From: Hofstenia miamia
Taxonomy: Eukaryota > Xenacoelomorpha > Acoela
NCBI GenBank assembly: GCA_004352715.1
Contig: SCFE01000008.1
Coordinates: 2,269,539-2,333,538, forward strand
Reading direction: 5' to 3'
Length of the DNA stretch: 64,000 nt
Positions 60,968 through 64,000 of the stretch are shown here, piece by piece; positions within the stretch are counted from its first letter, which is position 1; the number at the start of each line of letters is the position of its first letter. A program made the translations under genes and the position numbers. The notes below the pieces were generated by a model. It made no database searches. It had not been told where the DNA came from and saw nothing but the letters and a program-made list of their open reading frames with translations.

Positions 60968-61989
60968 NNNNNNNNNNNNNNNNNNNNNNNNNNNNNNNNN
61001 NNNNNNNNNNNNNNNNNNNNNNNNNNNNNNNNNNNNNNNNNNNNNNNNNNNNNNNNNNNNNNNNNNNNNNNNNNNNNNNNNNNNNNNNNNNNNNNNNNNN
61101 NNNNNNNNNNNNNNNNNNNNNNNNNNNNNNNNNNNNNNNNNNNNNNNNNNNNNNNNNNNNNNNNNNNNNNNNNNNNNNNNNNNNNNNNNNNNNNNNNNNN
61201 NNNNNNNNNNNNNNNNNNNNNNNNNNNNNNNNNNNNNNNNNNNNNNNNNNNNNNNNNNNNNNNNNNNNNNNNNNNNNNNNNNNNNNNNNNNNNNNNNNNN
61301 NNNNNNNNNNNNNNNNNNNNNNNNNNNNNNNNNNNNNNNNNNNNNNNNNNNNNNNNNNNNNNNNNNNNNNNNNNNNNNNNNNNNNNNNNNNNNNNNNNNN
61401 NNNNNNNNNNNNNNNNNNNNNNNNNNNNNNNNNNNNNNNNNNNNNNNNNNNNNNNNNNNNNNNNNNNNNNNNNNNNNNNNNNNNNNNNNNNNNNNNNNNN
61501 NNNNNNNNNNNNNNNNNNNNNNNNNNNNNNNNNNNNNNNNNNNNNNNNNNNNNNNNNNNNNNNNNNNNNNNNNNNNNNNNNNNNNNNNNNNNNNNNNNNN
61601 NNNNNNNNNNNNNNNNNNNNNNNNNNNNNNNNNNNNNNNNNNNNNNNNNNNNNNNNNNNNNNNNNNNNNNNNNNNNNNNNNNNNNNNNNNNNNNNNNNNN
61701 NNNNNNNNNNNNNNNNNNNNNNNNNNNNNNNNNNNNNNNNNNNNNNNNNNNNNNNNNNNNNNNNNNNNNNNNNNNNNNNNNNNNNNNNNNNNNNNNNNNN
61801 NNNNNNNNNNNNNNNNNNNNNNNNNNNNNNNNNNNNNNNNNNNNNNNNNNNNNNNNNNNNNNNNNNNNNNNNNNNNNNNNNNNNNNNNNNNNNNNNNNNN
61901 NNNNNNNNNNNNNNNNNNNNNNNNNNNNNNNNNNNNNNNNNNNNNNNNNNNNNNNNNNNNNNNNNNNGCCAATATATTTAAATAAAATA

Positions 61990-62720
61990 TATTTTCATAT
62001 AACCCTGATGACAAGGCACCAGTATTATACAACTTAGTCGAATTGGAGAAAATCAATGCTACAACAGTAACTCAATTTATCAATTCTACTCTGAATTCAC
62101 TTTACCAAGGTAATGTTCCATATAAAAAATTCAAATTATTTGTCACTGATGCCGCAGCATATATGTTGACAAGTGGTTGAAGTTTGAGGGCTTTATTTGC
62201 TGAAATTACTGGTCCACCTGTTCCTCCGAAGCCAGTACTTACTCAATGGAATACCTGATTGGATGCTGCTTTTTACTATTGTGAGCACTGTGAAGAGGTA
62301 TCTTATTGTATCAAAAACAAGCTGAATCCAAGTGAGTCACAGCAGCAGAAAGAGTTCATGACAATCAAGAACAGCTCATCTACGTGGGTTAATTCAAAGC
62401 AATTACACCACTGATTCAATTACAATTATCAGAATTGACAAAATTAATTGAAAAATTTCTTGGATCCTTGGAGGAATGAATACAAAACAAAGTAAACTGC
62501 AATTTTAAATAGAAGTCGTGATTGGGAGACTTTGCTAAATAAATGAAGAACACTGTGTCAGGAACTTCCAACTGATCCAAACTTTTTTGTCAGCCATCCA
62601 ATCTCGAGAATTCGAAATTTTAAGTTTGAGCGATCTTTTAGTGGATTGCAAAAGCAAAGATTCACAGTGGAAAACTTAAAAATGAACATGGTGATCATGT
62701 GGAACATACTTGAAATTGAG
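61990..62720 (+). pseudogene. hAT transposase relic (CGGBP1-like group)
   Basis: Plus-strand pieces in order: LFVTDAAAYML (catalytic-Asp region), then after a TGA and a probable internal deletion GPPVPPKPVLTQWNT and LDAAFYYCEHCEEV (matching the PxPPxPVxTRWxTWLxAAxYY block of CGGBP1-like hAT transposases), and at 62590-62705 KFERSFSGLQ then FTVENLKMNMVI, the C-terminal dimerisation block. Several stops and shifts make it inactive. It lies alone between two 1000-N-class gaps; the BED finger and terminal repeats are not visible. Confidence 0.75.
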
Positions 62721-63137
62721 TAATTTGATGGTTTTATGTCTTCATTAATTGACATTCAATGACATATTGTGGTATTTTAAGTACATATTTTAGGACATAT
62801 TTAGGCATATTTATTGACATAAAAATCCTATACCTGATAATATTCAATGTTTAAATATCAAATACCAATGTTCTAAAATTCAATTTCAATATAATTGGTT
62901 CCCTTCTGAATGATTTCATCCAAATCAGCTCAATATTCAGCCAATGCTTTGTCAATGTCCAATGAATGTTGGGTTGGCTTTGTTCAACATATCCATTTTC
63001 AGACCTGAACTAGTGTCTGATATGGAAATTCAATGCCTTCATCTTCCCTGTAAAAACTGACAACATTTGAATTTCTCTATTGTCTTATAAAGTGTAATAT
63101 CCTCTACCAGGCATTATCACTGTTTATCTACTGTTAC
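62721..63137. other. AT-rich flank, then gap to window end
   Basis: Contains ACATATTT/GACATA-type short repeats at 62750-62830. No coding signal. The gap begins at 63138. Confidence 0.5.
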
Positions 63138-64000
63138 NNNNNNNNNNNNNNNNNNNNNNNNNNNNNNNNNNNNNNNNNNNNNNNNNNNNNNNNNNNNNNN
63201 NNNNNNNNNNNNNNNNNNNNNNNNNNNNNNNNNNNNNNNNNNNNNNNNNNNNNNNNNNNNNNNNNNNNNNNNNNNNNNNNNNNNNNNNNNNNNNNNNNNN
63301 NNNNNNNNNNNNNNNNNNNNNNNNNNNNNNNNNNNNNNNNNNNNNNNNNNNNNNNNNNNNNNNNNNNNNNNNNNNNNNNNNNNNNNNNNNNNNNNNNNNN
63401 NNNNNNNNNNNNNNNNNNNNNNNNNNNNNNNNNNNNNNNNNNNNNNNNNNNNNNNNNNNNNNNNNNNNNNNNNNNNNNNNNNNNNNNNNNNNNNNNNNNN
63501 NNNNNNNNNNNNNNNNNNNNNNNNNNNNNNNNNNNNNNNNNNNNNNNNNNNNNNNNNNNNNNNNNNNNNNNNNNNNNNNNNNNNNNNNNNNNNNNNNNNN
63601 NNNNNNNNNNNNNNNNNNNNNNNNNNNNNNNNNNNNNNNNNNNNNNNNNNNNNNNNNNNNNNNNNNNNNNNNNNNNNNNNNNNNNNNNNNNNNNNNNNNN
63701 NNNNNNNNNNNNNNNNNNNNNNNNNNNNNNNNNNNNNNNNNNNNNNNNNNNNNNNNNNNNNNNNNNNNNNNNNNNNNNNNNNNNNNNNNNNNNNNNNNNN
63801 NNNNNNNNNNNNNNNNNNNNNNNNNNNNNNNNNNNNNNNNNNNNNNNNNNNNNNNNNNNNNNNNNNNNNNNNNNNNNNNNNNNNNNNNNNNNNNNNNNNN
63901 NNNNNNNNNNNNNNNNNNNNNNNNNNNNNNNNNNNNNNNNNNNNNNNNNNNNNNNNNNNNNNNNNNNNNNNNNNNNNNNNNNNNNNNNNNNNNNNNNNNN

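Noticed and set aside
1-64000. CRISPR arrays, rRNA, tRNA genes, bacterial operons
   Set aside because: No regularly spaced repeats, no rRNA-like conserved blocks and no cloverleaf I could recognise; a tRNA scan would be needed to exclude decayed tRNAs.

Overview
This is a eukaryotic window, almost certainly from an invertebrate animal. It is very AT-rich (roughly 70% by eye), full of (TA)n microsatellites, has no operons or long intact ORFs, and is littered with decayed animal-type transposable elements (non-LTR retrotransposons, hAT, piggyBac-like and TA-flanked miniature elements). The species cannot be fixed from the sequence; an AT-rich cnidarian, arthropod or mollusc genome would all fit. 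It is a draft assembly: gaps of 52-222 N sit inside (TA)n tracts, three 1000-N scaffold joins and a fourth truncated one fall after 56.7 kb, and at three places the two flanks of a tiny gap (1 or 21 N) are near-identical, so they are probably unmerged overlaps rather than real duplications.

Layout. 1-7.6 kb: AT-rich sequence without clear genes, containing a 1.59-kb doubled segment and one possible minus-strand terminal exon (6.2-6.4 kb). 8.5-10.5 kb: a decayed plus-strand LINE with endonuclease and reverse transcriptase (RT). 17.7-20.8 kb: two phase-compatible minus-strand candidate exons, one with an adenylate-cyclase-like membrane segment. 22.1-24.2 kb: a minus-strand retroelement with a PHD-like zinc finger, RT and restriction-like endonuclease, with the RT active site deleted. 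28.2-31.4 kb: the best-preserved LINE (minus strand; ORF1 zinc knuckles, AP endonuclease, RT with an intact YADD box), interrupted by a 260-bp TA-flanked miniature element. 32.05-32.57 kb: a piggyBac-like miniature element with TTAA duplications. 33.0-34.8 kb (minus) and 36.1-38.0 kb (plus): two clusters of short coding-looking exons of unknown function. 38.5-46 kb: several miniature DNA transposons and a hAT transposase C-terminus. 48.8-53.9 kb: fragments of at least four LINE copies on both strands and a foldback element with a telomere-like core. 54.1-54.7 kb: a 120-bp hairpin and a CCAAT-rich promoter-like stretch. 56.6-62.8 kb: scraps between large gaps, namely a LINE RT fragment, an LTR-retrotransposon gag/protease fragment and a hAT transposase relic.

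No intact host gene can be demonstrated. The recognisable content is transposable elements in various stages of decay, often nested, with a few candidate exons of host genes between them. I did not find a convincing new biological system. The items most worth a second look are the zinc-finger/restriction-endonuclease retroelement, the telomere-repeat foldback, the two exon clusters, and the assembly duplications, which would mislead any repeat or gene annotation.
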